A DNA stretch of 64,000 nt from Pseudeuparius sepicola. Lineage: Eukaryota > Arthropoda > Insecta > Coleoptera > Anthribidae. Numbering within the stretch: the stretch's first letter is position 1; the number at the start of each line of letters is the position of its first letter. The notes under the pieces are model-generated. The model did not search any database. It was not told where the DNA came from and saw nothing but the letters and a program-made list of their open reading frames with translations. Shown here piece after piece: positions 45,121-56,474 of this stretch. The position numbers were made by a program, and so were the translations under genes. The stretch spans positions 67,686,692 through 67,750,691 of the forward strand of contig OY987299.1 in assembly GCA_963920635.1 (NCBI GenBank). The letters run 5' to 3'.

Positions 45121-45831
45121 TTGTTGAGATGAATTTTCTGAACAGATTTGTATATACAGGATGGCTTATATAAGTGTCTCACTCAAAATACCTCGGCTAT
45201 TTTTTAACAAAAAATCTGTGGCTGGTGCGATTGATAGCCTTTCCAGGCGGCCTTCTTTTGTCATGATGAAAATTGTTGTCCATGGCCATCTACGAAAACT
45301 ATGGCCAAAAATCGGAAAATTTGAAATTTTTAAACTGCTGTAACATTTTTATTTTTTTTAATATGGCAAAGAAATTAACAGGAAAATTGTTTGCAAGAAC
45401 CGTCAGAATTTACATATGATATTAGTTTTGATGTGCGGATTACTGCAAAATTTGGACTCTTGGGCTCGAAAATTAAATTATCTGTACAAATATTTAGTTA
45501 TGTGTTTTGTAAAGCAAAATGTCCCATTCAATTTGAAGTGACACACTTCCCCGTTTGTTATGTGAAGAAGAGAGGCAAAAGTTAGTCATATTTAATATTT
45601 TAAAATTGATACAATAGTATTATTCTCAGTTGTTTCAAACAATTTTTTTATTTTTGTTTTGGCTATAGTTTTCCTTGGTGGCCATGAACAGCAATTTTCA
45701 TCCTGACAAAAGAAGGCCGCTCAGAAGAGCTATCGATCGAACCCGCCTGTCAAAAAATAGTAGAGATATTTTGAGTGAACCACTTATATAATATACAAAT
45801 TTGTTCAGAAAATTCATCACAACAAAACAGG
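45121..45831. mobile_element. Foldback element with arms of about 190 bp, same family as 9419-9960
   Basis: TTGTTGAGATGAATTTTCTG on the left pairs with CAGAAAATTCATCACAACAA on the right. Inner blocks pair as well: GTGTCTCACTCAAAATACCTC with its complement, and CGGCCTTCTTTTGTCATGA with TCCTGACAAAAGAAGGCCG. The short frames inside have no known domain. Confidence 0.85.
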
Positions 45832-47530
45832 ATGACACGGGGTGTATATCATCCTCATCTTGCTATCTATCTATCTAGGATCAGAAAAAGCAATAGACTT
45901 GCTATCTAGGATCAGATCGGCCCCTCATGGGTCCATTGTGCCTCCACAGCCAGCATCACAGGGCAGCCATCATGTCAGCCTTCTTAATGAAGGCCCGTCG
46001 TAGCTCCCCCATCCTGACACTATATACATCCTCCTCGTCTAACATCATTGGATGAATGGAAAACGATCATTAGATATATCCTGCAGACTTTAATAGATCT
46101 ATCATAATTTCTGCATAACAATATTTCAATTATCCTTATTTTTTATGCGGCCTATGAAATCACTTTGTTTGCCATGGCCTTTTTGTGGTTTTTGGCTGCC
46201 GGTATGCAAAAAAGACACATTTCAACTGTTTCTAGACAGATACATAAGCATGCTATTTAAGGCTGCTTGAAGATAAAAGTTATTTTTCACACTGGTAAAG
46301 TGTCCTTTTTGTAGGTTTTTAGACAAAATGGCGTTAGGAAATTTGTACAGAATAAAAAACACTGTATGTCTTTTAAAACAAAATTTTAAAAACAGCTGAA
46401 TGCATATTGCGGTAAATGTCGTCAGTTGGACCATTAAAAATACTGAGCTTCATTTGGATTTATTCGTTTTTTGCAAGTTCACATGACCAGCTGATGTGTA
46501 ATTTCCCCCCTTCACAGTGCAGCTGACTATTTTTATAAGCAATCTAACATTAATAATTTGTTAGGAGAGAATCGGCTTCTAACTTCAGCAAATTCCACAG
46601 GCTCCCACAAGTGCTTCCACTGTTGGTGTGCCAGCTGACGTTCACTTTACTTAGCAGCCAAAGCTTATCGATAAATAAGAATATTCTTGCGTCATGAAAA
46701 CACTGCTCAAAATGGACCCTTACCTCCCGCACTATCATGCTCAGCGAGAGAAAAAAATATTATAGATAAAATGTTGGCGATGTGCTATGTGTAAAAATTG
46801 CACTGGCAAAAATAAAGATCAGTGACAACCTGTAAAACACACCAGATACAAATTATACTTTTTTTTTAAGAACTACTGAGCAACAAAATTTTGTCAATCT
46901 CTTTTAAATTACTAGGATGTTCAAACTAAGTGGCATACAAATTTTGCCATGTTACATCTCTAAATTTTGCAAAAAAAGAACAATTATTATTGACCATCAT
47001 ATAAAATTTCTCTGATATGAAACACATGAAAACAACCAAACGAAATATCCAAATTATAGTTCAAAATGTCTCCCATTAGCCTCTTGAAAATGTTCGACAT
47101 GAAATTTGACTAATTCACACAAGGTATCCATAGAGGAGTTAGTGAGTAGACTTAGTTACTGCCAAAATTGTCAACATTTAATTTGCCTAGTTTGTTTCGC
47201 TGTTGTAAAGTCTGGTTCATACAGCTTCTTTATCTTTTAATTTTACTTTATCTTTAAGAAATAACTAACGGCATTTCTCCCTTGATTTGAACTGACCAAT
47301 GACATTTAATATTTCTTAAAGATAAAGTAAAATTAAAAGATAAAGAAGAGGTATGAACCAGGCTATAAAAGTTTAAAATTTGTTTTTGATTATTAATACC
47401 TTCCAGACAGATCAGCCTAAAAGTCAGCTACCCCCTCTAATTTTTGACAGGTTTTAAATTTTTTTTTTTGAAATTTTGGGGTCATAATTTCTGGTAGATT
47501 TGTGACCGTTGCCATATTGTATCTGTTACA
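45832..47530. other. No gene seen; weak coding-like minus-strand patch
   Basis: A GC-balanced minus-strand stretch at about 45900-46045 translates partly as MLDEEDVYSVRMGELRRAF. It may be a fragment of a retrotransposon protein, but is too short to assign. An imperfect inverted pair (TTATCTTTAAGAAATAACTA near 47252 and ATTTCTTAAAGATAAAGTAA near 47310) lies nearby. Confidence 0.4.
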
Positions 47531-47531
47531 G

Positions 47532-47622
47532 TTTCTTCAGCGAATCTTCGATGGATATCCATCGTATATTCAGGAGTAAGACAAGGACGGGAGTTGTGAC
47601 GTAGGGCCGAAGATTCGCTGAA
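47532..47622. repeat. Hairpin: TCAGCGAATCTTCG and complement
   Basis: TTCAGCGAATCTTCG and CGAAGATTCGCTGAA are perfect complements separated by about 60 bp. A smaller palindrome GATGGATATCCATC lies in the loop. The function is unknown. Confidence 0.7.
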
Positions 47623-47783
47623 CAAACTGTATGTAGTATGCAATGTGTGATACCTTGAGTAAAATGGGTAGTTACTCCCACAAATTTAAAGTTAATTTAG
47701 GGAATCTGGGTACCGTTAGCAAATAAGCCTTCATAATTATGTATGTATGTAATGCATTGTGTGCAAGTAACATGAATAAACGG

Positions 47784-47812
47784 TATTGTATTGTATTGTA
47801 TTGTATTGTAAT
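47784..47812 (+). repeat. (TATTG)n microsatellite
   Basis: Five to six copies of TATTG/TTGTA, following ATAAACGG. It resembles the tail of an old retroposon. Confidence 0.85.
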
Positions 47813-47859
47813 TGAAATAATTTTTGTTAAACTTCTAAAATTACCTTTTTAACTTTTAG

Positions 47860-48055
47860 AAATCCAAACTTACTGAAAGGTGTCTATGAAATGGGCTTTA
47901 ATGCACCATCAAAAATTCAAGAAACGGCGTTGCCCACACTTTTAGCAGACCCCCCACAAAATTTAATAGCACAGTCTCAGTCTGGTACTGGAAAAACTGC
48001 AGCTTTTGTCTTGGCGATGCTAAGCAGAGTAGATGCAGAAAAAAAATATCCACAG
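47860..48055 (+). CDS. DDX19/Dbp5-like RNA helicase, exon 3 (Q motif and Walker A)
   Basis: Reads [20 protein letters not shown] (Q motif: aromatic plus IQ), [18 protein letters not shown], then [20 protein letters not shown] (motif I, AxSGTGKT-type P-loop) and AEKKYPQ. It ends at a perfect GTAAGT donor. Near-identity of [19 protein letters not shown] with the DDX19 family makes the assignment firm. The next exon (motif Ia, C.CL.PTYELA in this family) is not seen before 64000, so intron 3 exceeds 15.9 kb or the locus is broken here. Confidence 0.96.
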
Positions 48056-48082
48056 GTAAGTTTGCTTTAATCTAATCTTATA

Positions 48083-49790
48083 CAGTAAAATCTCCATTCG
48101 CGGACACCTCTGAATAGGGGACACCTCTATACTGCGGACAATTTTGTTTTCACAGGATTTTACAATAATAACACCTCGTAATAACGGACCCTCTAAAAAA
48201 TGGACGTGGTCACTCTATTTTTCACCCAATACATGAAAATGTGTGTAAAATTACCTGAGAATAACAGACAGAGGGGATAGCACCAGAATATTTGGAATTA
48301 AGTTTATTGGTTTATTGCACACTTAAATATACCTACCCTGGGTTTTCCCACCGGGAAGGCTTTACAATCAATGCAGTATCAATCTCAGTTTGTATTCGTC
48401 TTGAATAGTGTCAATATGAATTCCGAAAAGAGAAAGCGTTTATGTATTCAAGATAAAATTGATGCTATTGCGGCTAGTGAACAACATAATTATTTAAGTG
48501 TCCGAAAACTTGCAGAAAAGTAAGTCAAATTAAAAAACTTTTTGAGAAGAATGGAAATCTATAAGGTACAAAAGAAGAATATCCCCATATCTGGACCTCT
48601 GCTCAAAGAAAAGGCATTAGAAGCAGCCCAAAGTTTGCAGTAACTAACTTCAAAGGTTCCAATGGTTGGTTGGAAACATTTTGTCAGAGGCATAACATTT
48701 CCTTTAAAACTATGTGGTGAATCTGCTCACGTAAAGTTGCAAAATGTTGAGGAATGGAAAGCTAATTCACAGTCAATATTGAAGGACTACGCCACAATGA
48801 TATTTTTAATGCTGATGAAACGGGACTTTTTTTCTGTGCACTTTTCTTGCATTAAGATATGATAGGTTGTGCTCAAACATGGAAGAAGATAAGGAAAAGC
48901 CGTTAGTTATTGGGAAAAGCAAAGAGCCCAGAGGTATTAAAGGAGCATATGTGGATAAATTTCCGATAGAGTGGGTCTCCAATAAGAAAGCTTAGATGAC
49001 TTTGGATATTACGTCAACATGGTTAAAAAAACTTCGACAGCAAGATGAAGGGAGAAAAGAGAAATATAGTCTTATTTCTCGATAATGCAACATCTCATCC
49101 CAAGAATTCATTAGAAAACGTAAAACTGATTTTTCTGCCTCCAAATACTACCTCGCATTGCCAACCTATGGACCAGGGCATCATTCAAAACTTTAATGTA
49201 ATCTATAGAAGTATGCTTGTTAAAAGACTTTTGGCATTGATGGGCATGGAAGAACCACTGGAAATGTTAGAGAAAAGCATTACACTAGTCAATGCGTTAA
49301 TGTGGATTTCATCGGCTTGGAAAAAATATCGCCTATAACGGTAAAAACCTGTTTTCTAAAATGTGGATTTAATCTGTACGATAGACATAAGTGAGTGCGA
49401 TATAGAAGATGATATATCCTTAGCATTTTTATTTCCAAACTTTAATGTCGCTAATTTAGATTTAAAAACATATTGATTAATTGACAATGATTTAATAACT
49501 GAAAATCAAAATGTCTCTATTCTTGATTGTATTGATGAAATCAGTGAAACTAGTGATCAAATCGAAATGAAGATAGAAGAAGAAGAACTTGTAACTAGCA
49601 TTTCATGCTTTTCTGAAGCCTATAGAAGATTAAAAGATCTTGAGAATTATTTTTTGAGCTCTAGCAACTTAAATATCGCTAACAATATTTCTCAAGCTCT
49701 ACTTGAATGTGAATCAGAAGTATGTAACAGTAAAATGAAAAAAGCAAAATAAATGACCATTAAAGACTATTTTGATTAGGGATACAATAT
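48083..49790 (+). mobile_element. Tigger/pogo-family transposon, decayed
   Basis: The left terminus TACAGTAAAATCTCCATTCG and the tandem GGACACCTCT words after it are typical Tigger ends. The right terminus could not be found, so the element is probably truncated near 49790. Confidence 0.8.
48418..49752 (+). pseudogene. Tigger transposase relic
   Basis: MNSEKRKRLCIQDKIDAI and LSVRKLAEK give the N-terminal psq/CENP-B-type helix-turn-helix. A second DNA-binding segment reads GWKHFVRGI. The DDE domain follows in broken frames: NADETGLFF (first Asp), then LFLDNATSHP (second Asp) and LPPNTTSHCQPMDQGIIQ, from 49045 to 49338. The C-terminal part at 49567-49752 ends KMKKAK. At least four stops or frameshifts. 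Confidence 0.9.
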
Positions 49791-50255
49791 ATTATTATTT
49801 TCATAATAATAATACTCCGAATAAACAATATTTATCTAGAAAGTTAGAAAAAGATACATTTTTGTCATATTATTAACCTACTATAAATAATGTAGGTACA
49901 TATTTTTTGTTAGGTACTAAGTTTATGCTCATTTATTTTATTCCATTTTTTGATAATTATGCACATAATATGCTTTAGTTTTAGATATTGGGCAATGCGG
50001 TACTCAAATTATAAGAGTAACAGTATCGATCCTAAAAAACGTTTTAGAATAGAACAAATTTATATTTGTTGTTTTACAATTTTTGTATGTCAATAATGTC
50101 TGTCAACACCAAACGTATCACTCAAAAAAATGCAGTGGTAATAAACCAGCAATTTCATCCATGCCCCCCGCCTTGGAAGGTCCGTCTTCCAAACGAAAAA
50201 TTGGAACTTGCTGCTAATCTTCTTGGGGCAGATCACATAACTTTGAGAATGCGCG
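49791..50255. other. No gene seen
   Basis: AT-rich sequence between the Tigger relic and the BEL/Pao fragment. A short frame at 50066-50275 has no recognisable motif. Confidence 0.35.
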
Positions 50256-50837
50256 TCACACTATTCCATTGCTAGTCTTGACATCAACTTCTTGGTTGAC
50301 ACCATCTTGTCCTGGGTATAACTTGCACACCCTGCCTATCTTCAATCGTTTGGGTGGCAAGTAATCTTCCTTTATGAGAACCATATCATTCAGGTGCAAA
50401 CTGAACTTTTTTCTTTCCATTTGACTCGTCGTTGCAATCCAGCAATATACTCCTTGTACCACCGTTTCCAGAAGTGTTGCTGAATGTTCTGTATCAACTT
50501 GAAAGGTGACGGTCTGTTAATCTTGACCTCCGTGACATCAGGATCCGGTAATGATGTGGTTGGCTGGCCAATCAAAAAACGAGCAGGTGTGAGAGGTCAC
50601 ATGTCATTAGGATCAGAAGATAATGGTGAAATTGGGCAGGAATTTAGAATTAACTCCACTTGCACTAAAATTATGTATAATTATTCGAGCGTAAAAATAG
50701 TATTGCCCATAACCCTGCGCAAGTGATGCTTGCAACTTTTCACACCGCTTTCCCAACTGCCGCCTAAATGAGGTGCTCCTGCAGGGATAAAGTGCCAACT
50801 GATGTTTTCTGACGAGAAAGTATCTGTGAAGTCTCAT
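50256..50837 (-). pseudogene. BEL/Pao retrotransposon, integrase C-terminal region
   Basis: From high to low coordinates: IPAGAPHLGGSWESGVK-like sequence in shifted frames, then the start MIGQPTTSLPDPDV, HFWKRWYKEYIAGLQRRVKW, and MVLIKEDYLPPKRLKIGRV (the DUF5641-type C-terminal domain of Pao integrases). Frames change at least twice. It is the pol end of the element whose gag lies at 53099-54186. Confidence 0.88.
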
Positions 50838-51149
50838 GAAAAATCTAAACTTCTAAGAAATTGTTTATGCACCTGTAAAGTTTGTCCGAATTTTTTTCAG
50901 ATTCGTCTTTTCCATGACCTACTACGATCAAAATTATACCCCCAAAAACAGCAAAAGTACATTAGGCATTTTTTAGGAAAGAAATGAATAGCACAGTCGT
51001 ATTGACCATATCCGAAAACCCCACATACCAAGTTTCACCGTCATAACTTATACAGGGCGTTCACAAAATAGCTTCAAACATAGCAAAAATACGGTTTTTC
51101 GGAGTACTCTCTACAAACACCGAGAGATATTTTAATATTATTTCTTTGC

Positions 51150-52242
51150 AGTTTGATTAGGGCTCACATAAGCCATCAATTCCCACATTCAATATAAAGG
51201 TTGTCGGTTCCGTAATTGAAATCTTTTTTGTAAATTATCTTCAATAACCATTTTTGAGTAATCTCAAGGCCTTTCAAATATTCCTTATAAATGCTGCCCG
51301 ACGCAAGTAGTCCATAATTCAAATGACTTTCTATTAGTGCAGAATACAAAATTCTAAGTTGATTGATTTCAAATATGCTTGTATAAAGCTTAAAGCGATT
51401 TATTAAGGACCTTATTTTTTTCGTAACATATTCTGCATGATCTGTCTAGCGAAGGTGACAATCAAAAATCACACCCAAGTATTTAAACTTATATGTAAAG
51501 TTTATGCGAAAATTGTTCTTTTGGAGTGAGATATCTAACGTGTTAAAGTTCGGTAGAGTATCCTTGTGGCAAGTATGAAGTATGGTTTTTGAAAATTAAT
51601 AGATGATTTTTTATAACTTACCCATTTACCCGCATATGAAATAATGTCACCAGTGCCCTCTACGTAATATAGGGAATTAACATATATATTAAATAGCAGT
51701 GGGCCTAGGACCGTGCCCTGTGGTACTCCGCACCGCACCAGTTTGTCGCAGCTGACATCTACAATTACTACATCTTGATTTCTCTCCACTAGGTAACTGT
51801 GTAACAAATTATAGGCATTACCTCTAAATCCAACATTTTCTAAAGTTTAAAGAAGTAACTGGTGGTCGACTGTCGAAGGCTTTCGCACCGCACCAGTTTG
51901 TCGCAGCTGACAACATCTACAATTACTACATCTTGATTTCTCTCCACTAGGTAACTGTGTAACAAATTATAGGCATTACCTCTAAATCCAACATTTTCTA
52001 AAGTTTAAAGAAGTAACTGGTGGTCGACTGTCGAAGGCTTTCGCTAAATCGACGAATATGCATAAACAGTATTTACTGTTATCTAATGCTTTGTAAACTT
52101 TGCTTGCCAAATTTCCCATCACATCTTCTGTTGATTTGCCACTTCTGAATCCATATTGATTTTTAAACATGATATTATATTTTTCAAAGTAATTATTTAT
52201 GTGGGATTTTAAGATTCTTTCAAAAATCTTGGATAAATTACT
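51150..52242 (-). pseudogene. LINE E: RT fragment inserted in the BEL/Pao element
   Basis: Minus strand: MFKNQYGFRSGKSTED and IFVDLAKAFD (first catalytic Asp), then GVPQGTVLGPLLFNIYVN, a decayed SYAGKWVSY where FADD is expected, FKYLGVIFDCHLR, and the C-terminal LRILYSALIESHLNYG. The block encoding the VDLAKAFD-GVPQG interval is tandemly duplicated (51731-51885 and 51886-52043). It is similar to LINE A in motif wording. Non-functional. Confidence 0.88.
51731..52043. repeat. 155/158-bp tandem duplication inside LINE E
   Basis: CACCGCACCAGTTTGTCGCA through GTCGAAGGCTTTCGC occurs twice in a row, identical except for an AAC insertion in copy 2. The duplication is recent relative to the LINE. Confidence 0.92.
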
Positions 52243-52900
52243 TGAAAAGATGACAAAATTTCACGTCCCCAATAGATTTTTACAGGAAGAAAGTTAGCGG
52301 CTTTATGGGACTATAAATTTTGGCAACTGGTAATATCATACCAACATCCAAGTTCTAATGGATGTGCCGGTGTTTTCATATTTGAATCGTTCGAGAAGGT
52401 AGACTACGACAGCTGTTTCCCCTTATTAGGTTCATCAAGGCAGCCATAACCTTCCCGAACGACTCAAACCGAAACGGTAGCACTTATAATAGTGTAACTT
52501 GCACTTGGAGGTGAGAAACCAACCAGTGACGCCATCTAGTATCAAGCTGATAGTACCAGAGCCGAAATTTCACAAAACATAGTAAACACCAACAAGAAAA
52601 AGGTAGGTTGGTGTTGAATCCAGAAAACTACAAAATAATCTGAAGAAGAAGCGACACAGGTATGATATTACCAATTGCCAAAATTTATAGTCCCATAAAG
52701 CCGCTAACTTTCTGTAAAAATATATTGGGGACGTGAAATTTTATAATCTTTTTAATATTTCTACGGCTATAAGATGCAAGTTTCACAAGGAAAGGGCTCC
52801 GGGTCAGATCCTTGTTGATTTCCACAAATTTGGAAGATACAGTGGTGAATGGCCAAGGAGCCTGTTTTCTGTGTCGCTTCTTCTTCAAGGGTCTGTTAGT
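52243..52900. mobile_element. Foldback element between LINE E and BEL/Pao
   Basis: AAAATTTCACGTCCCCAATA and GTTAGCGGCTTTATGGGACT (left, 52261-52328) are complemented at 52680-52745. A second pair, CGTTCGAGAAGGT and ACCTTCCCGAACG, sits inside. A third inverted word, AAGAAGCGACACAG, pairs with CTGTGTCGCTTCTT near 52870. Ends are uncertain. Confidence 0.8.
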
Positions 52901-53098
52901 TTGTATTGAGGTGGTATTCTAAGATCACCCAAATTTTGTTTTGAATTAGGTAACTTTTCGGTAATACTTAATATGACAAAACAGTTTATGTTTGAACAAA
53001 AAACATCAGAAGGAGAAGAAATAAGTGTGGTGTTCTTCCCTGTATCACTGAGGGTATATTTGCTAATCCTCGAACAGTTATGTTGTCTTTCTCAACAT

Positions 53099-53665
53099 CT
53101 AACTGCAAACTTTGACATAACTGCATTGTGCCCCTGAATCCAGAAATGCCCGTGCCTGGTGTAGATCTCCATTTTTATCGAAAACATCTAATGAAATCGT
53201 TGCTAGTAAAACCTGCGCATCATTGTTAACATTGAAAGAATGAGGATGAACAACTAATTGTAAAATGTTACTACTTTCTGCTGCTGCATTTTTGTTTTCT
53301 ATATTCGTATTATTTTGTATTGGATTTTGCGACGTTTCAGTAAATGTTGCACCTTGTAGCAAACAACTATGCTTGTATGTGCACTTTTTGCAACCACTAG
53401 ATTTGCAAAATTTACTGTGATGACCTGATTTTATGCAATGAATGTATAACTTTAAGGATTTGACCTTAACATTCAATTTTAAAAATTCTTGACAGTTATA
53501 AAACAAATGATCTTTTTTGCAAATCGTACACCCATTAGTACTACTAATACCCGAACCTAAAAGCGTTGACTGATATATTATTAAAGACTGCTCACGGCTG
53601 TCACATCTGACACATTTTTGGCTCACCATGCGCTTTCCGGAGATAAAATACAATGCAGAATACAT
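53099..53665 (-). pseudogene. BEL/Pao gag zinc knuckles and aspartic protease region
   Basis: CVRC and CTICKKDHLFYNC, then CIKSGHHSKFC and CKKCTYKHSC form the Cys/His knuckles of Pao gag. VLLATISLDVFDKNGDLHQA and RAFLDSGAQCSYV give the DUF1758-type retropepsin with the D-S-G catalytic triplet. The frame ends at 53099 just after SYVKVCS. It is frameshifted from the upstream gag part. Confidence 0.9.
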
Positions 53666-53667
53666 TG

Positions 53668-54186
53668 TTAGCCATCAGAGCCATCTGTTTTCCAAGAACT
53701 AAAGTTATAGCCGTGAGAAGTCTTTATAAATACGTCAGTCAATGCTAAAAGACCTCTAGCGGAAGAATATTGTGGTTTCGTTTTGTAATCAATGATTCTA
53801 ATCTTGTTTTTTGCTTTAAAATCTTTTGTAGTAAAAGAACTCTTTTCTAGTATTTCCAGTAAGGTGGCTTTATTTGATAAAAATTTTCTCAAATCATTAA
53901 AGGATCGTTTTTCCTTATCACATTTAAGCTGTTCCCATTCCTTCAATGTTGAGCTGTCTAACTTGCTAGAGACTATATAAATGGCAAATGTACCCCAATG
54001 TTCTACAGGTTCTTGTAATAATTCCAAAGATTTTAAATGTTTTGTAACTTGATCAACTAAGTTCCTTAATTTTGTGGCCGATTCCTTGTAAATAGATTCC
54101 AAATAAAAAATATACTTAACATGGCTATTAACCAGTAACCATTCGTTATTATATCGCCTTAAAAAAAGTACGAAGTAATGCTCCAA
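53668..54186 (-). pseudogene. BEL/Pao gag (DUF1759-like) fragment
   Basis: RRYNNEWLLVNSHVKYIF, ATKLRNLVDQVTKHLKSL, PVEHWGTFAIYIVSSKLD and TLKEWEQLKCDKEKRSF match the DUF1759 gag region of insect Pao elements. The N-terminal part is cut off at 54186, where unrelated plus-strand sequence begins. Confidence 0.88.
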
Positions 54187-54289
54187 AAGATGAGTGAGGA
54201 TTAGCTGTCACGGGCAAGAACAAATTACCTCCTGAAACCAGATCTAACATTGAGGAGGATGTATAAAATTTATTTGGATGAAAATAAAA

Positions 54290-55130
54290 ATTTACATGTA
54301 AGTTTTAGTACGTACCAAAATTTTTTTTAAGAAAATTTTAATCTGAAAAGAAAACCAGTTGTAAAAGATACATGCAATATTTGTGATCAATTAAACATGA
54401 AAATAAATAATTGTCTTGATGAGAACAATAAGCAAGAGCTACAAAAATCACATGCTGATCACCTAAGTGCAAGTGAAGTAGCGCGTGCAGCAATGTGTCG
54501 AAGTAATTTCTTACGTCATGGAGAAAGTCTTGGGACTGCCAAAGCTTCCGACAAATATTATTTATTATAAAAGGCAGTAATCAATATACAGGGTGGTCCA
54601 AACTTTATCAGCAATACTTTAAAAACTGCTAGAAAATTTCAAAAAGAGATTTTTTCGTACCTGGCAAAAAATATTACTTTTCCAGCGGCGTACCACTTTT
54701 TTAATAAAAAAATATGATGATTGATCCCCGTCTCTCCGACACTGGTTCAAGTAGATGGGCTGAATTATTTTTAATTTATAGTATTTAATTAGTGTCTAAA
54801 CTGTACCAAATATGTTTGCCTTAGCTGTCTTCCTTTAGGAGAAATAAAAGAAAATTTAAAAAACAAAAGTGAACTTTGACGCCCTGTATATAGAAAACTG
54901 TTAGGATTTTGATACAGGTTTATAGGAAAAATCTCTTTTCTAGCAGTTTTTAATGTATTGCTGATAAAGTTTGGAAAACCCTGTATAATGAAGGGATACA
55001 TGTTGCGTCCACTGACACATCTTACTGTTTTATTTGGAAGGAAGGTATAGCTGGGCGAGGAGCACAGGAAGACGGTTCATGTAATAAAAAGTTCATATAA
55101 CTATATTTGGCCCCTTAGACTGAAAACTTA
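54290..55130 (+). pseudogene. Transposon-associated protein relic, interrupted by a MITE
   Basis: Plus-strand translation gives KPVVKDTCNICDQLNMKI, KQELQKSHADHLSASEVARA and, beyond the MITE at 54589-54983, VASTDTSYCFIWKEGIAGRG and AQEDGSC. The DTC..C..L and W.E..AGRG..E..SC words fit an animal transposon protein family I remember but cannot name with certainty. No start or catalytic domain is visible. Confidence 0.5.
54589..54983. mobile_element. TA-flanked mariner-type MITE
   Basis: Ends CAGGGTGGTCCAAACTTTAT and ATAAAGTTTGGAAAACCCTG, with arms of about 70 bp including CTAGAAAATTTC/AAAAGAGA blocks and TA on both sides. 395 bp. It splits the protein relic at 54290-55130. Confidence 0.88.
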
Positions 55131-55249
55131 ATTTTATGCTCAGACTCTTGCGGAAATCAAAATAGAAATATCAAAATAATATTATTTTTAAAATCTATCC
55201 TGGCCTCACATGCGACTTTGAAGACAATCCATTTCAAATATCTTATTCC

Positions 55250-55770
55250 GGGACATAAATTCCTTCCAAACGATACCGATTTTGGAAGAATTTAAAAAGC
55301 TTTGAAGTTATAATAAATACCAAAACATGGCCTCCTAAGAAAAAAAAAATTTTTGAAAAACATTAATAATTTTCTAAAAATATATATTTTTTAATATTCC
55401 CCCTAAACACTTTCATAAATTAATCAAAATCAAATTAATTTCTCATAACTTTGTTCAAATTCAAGCATATTTGTAAAATTAACTTAGATTTTTAGTTTTT
55501 TAGGGAATCACAAACTTGATGTTTGTTGCAACGATATTAAACACAACTTTAAAATTTCTCAAAAATTCTTATGAACAAGGTAAAACATTAGTAATGATAA
55601 TGTGTCTATTAAAAAACTCTCATTTAAGGTGCAAAATTTTTATTTTAAATGTTTAATAAGAAACTGGAAATTCATCGACCAGAAAATTTTTTTTTTCTTA
55701 GGAAGCTATGTTTTGGTATTTAGGCATAGCTTTTAATTCTAAACAACTTTTTTTAATAACCTTTTCCTGA
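55250..55770. mobile_element. Foldback element, AT-rich
   Basis: AAATACCAAAACATGGCCTC (about 55315) pairs with GAAGCTATGTTTTGGTATTT (about 55702), with further A/T-rich pairing inside. Terminal motifs are not clear. A CCCTGTA word at 55826 may mark the right end. Confidence 0.6.
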
Positions 55771-56044
55771 ATTTTTTGAAATAAGGGTACTTCACTCTTG
55801 TGCAATTTTTATATTTTTCGACTTACCCTGTATGCTGTTTAACTTGCAACCATTCTAAGGGCACCTAATATGATTATCGAACATGCACCAACTTTCGGCA
55901 ATATTTGTATTTTGGTTGTGCAATTAAAAAAAAATTCCCATATGTTGCACACTAAAATGGCCACACTGTAGAGTATCTGTTAAAATAAGTTCTATTTCTT
56001 GAAATCGGCATTAAAATGTCCCAAAATCGTCATTAAAAGCACAG

Positions 56045-56081
56045 AAATCGTACAATAATGTAGCCCATGATTGTACGATTT
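56045..56081. repeat. Perfect 12-bp stem hairpin
   Basis: AAATCGTACAAT and ATTGTACGATTT are exact complements with a 13-nt loop. Confidence 0.85.
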
Positions 56082-56474
56082 TTTCAATAAGTAGGCCTTG
56101 GCGAGATGTAAACATCAAACGTCAGACGCGGAGAAATCGCCCGTCAAAAGTGACCAAATATTCAAAACCCGGCCGATAAAGGCCCATTTAACTTTTCGTA
56201 CACATTGTGAAATTGTTTCCTATAGAAGCGCAATCCTTCAGTATACATATTTTAGTAAATTTTAATGTCAATAGATTTGGTGTGTAGGCTGCACAAGAAG
56301 CAGCAGTTTGGTTTTTCTGTCAGAAGGTGCCGTGTCTCATCATACTTGTCCTAGGTAGAGCGATCGTCAAAGTCAAGCAACGCCGCGCGTAGTCGGTTCA
56401 TGGACGGGTGATCCCTTAATATTATTTTCTTGCCTAATAAAACTTCTTTTTTCCGATTTCAAAAAAAATATAAT

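Larger units (their letters stand above)
42077..47859 (+). other. DDX19-like intron 2 (5783 bp)
   Basis: GTAAGA donor to AACTTTTAG acceptor. It holds a dispersed repeat split by a solo LTR, an inverted SINE pair, a foldback element and a pentanucleotide microsatellite. The rest (42249-42837, 43811-44780, 45832-47530) shows no gene. TGTAGCGACCTCTG at 42108 to GTTACA at 42248 looks like a short LTR related by its first seven bases to the one at 43323. Confidence 0.85.

Noticed and set aside
45900..46045. Minus-strand coding-like patch (MLDEEDVYSVRMG)
   Set aside because: Too short and broken to assign to a family.
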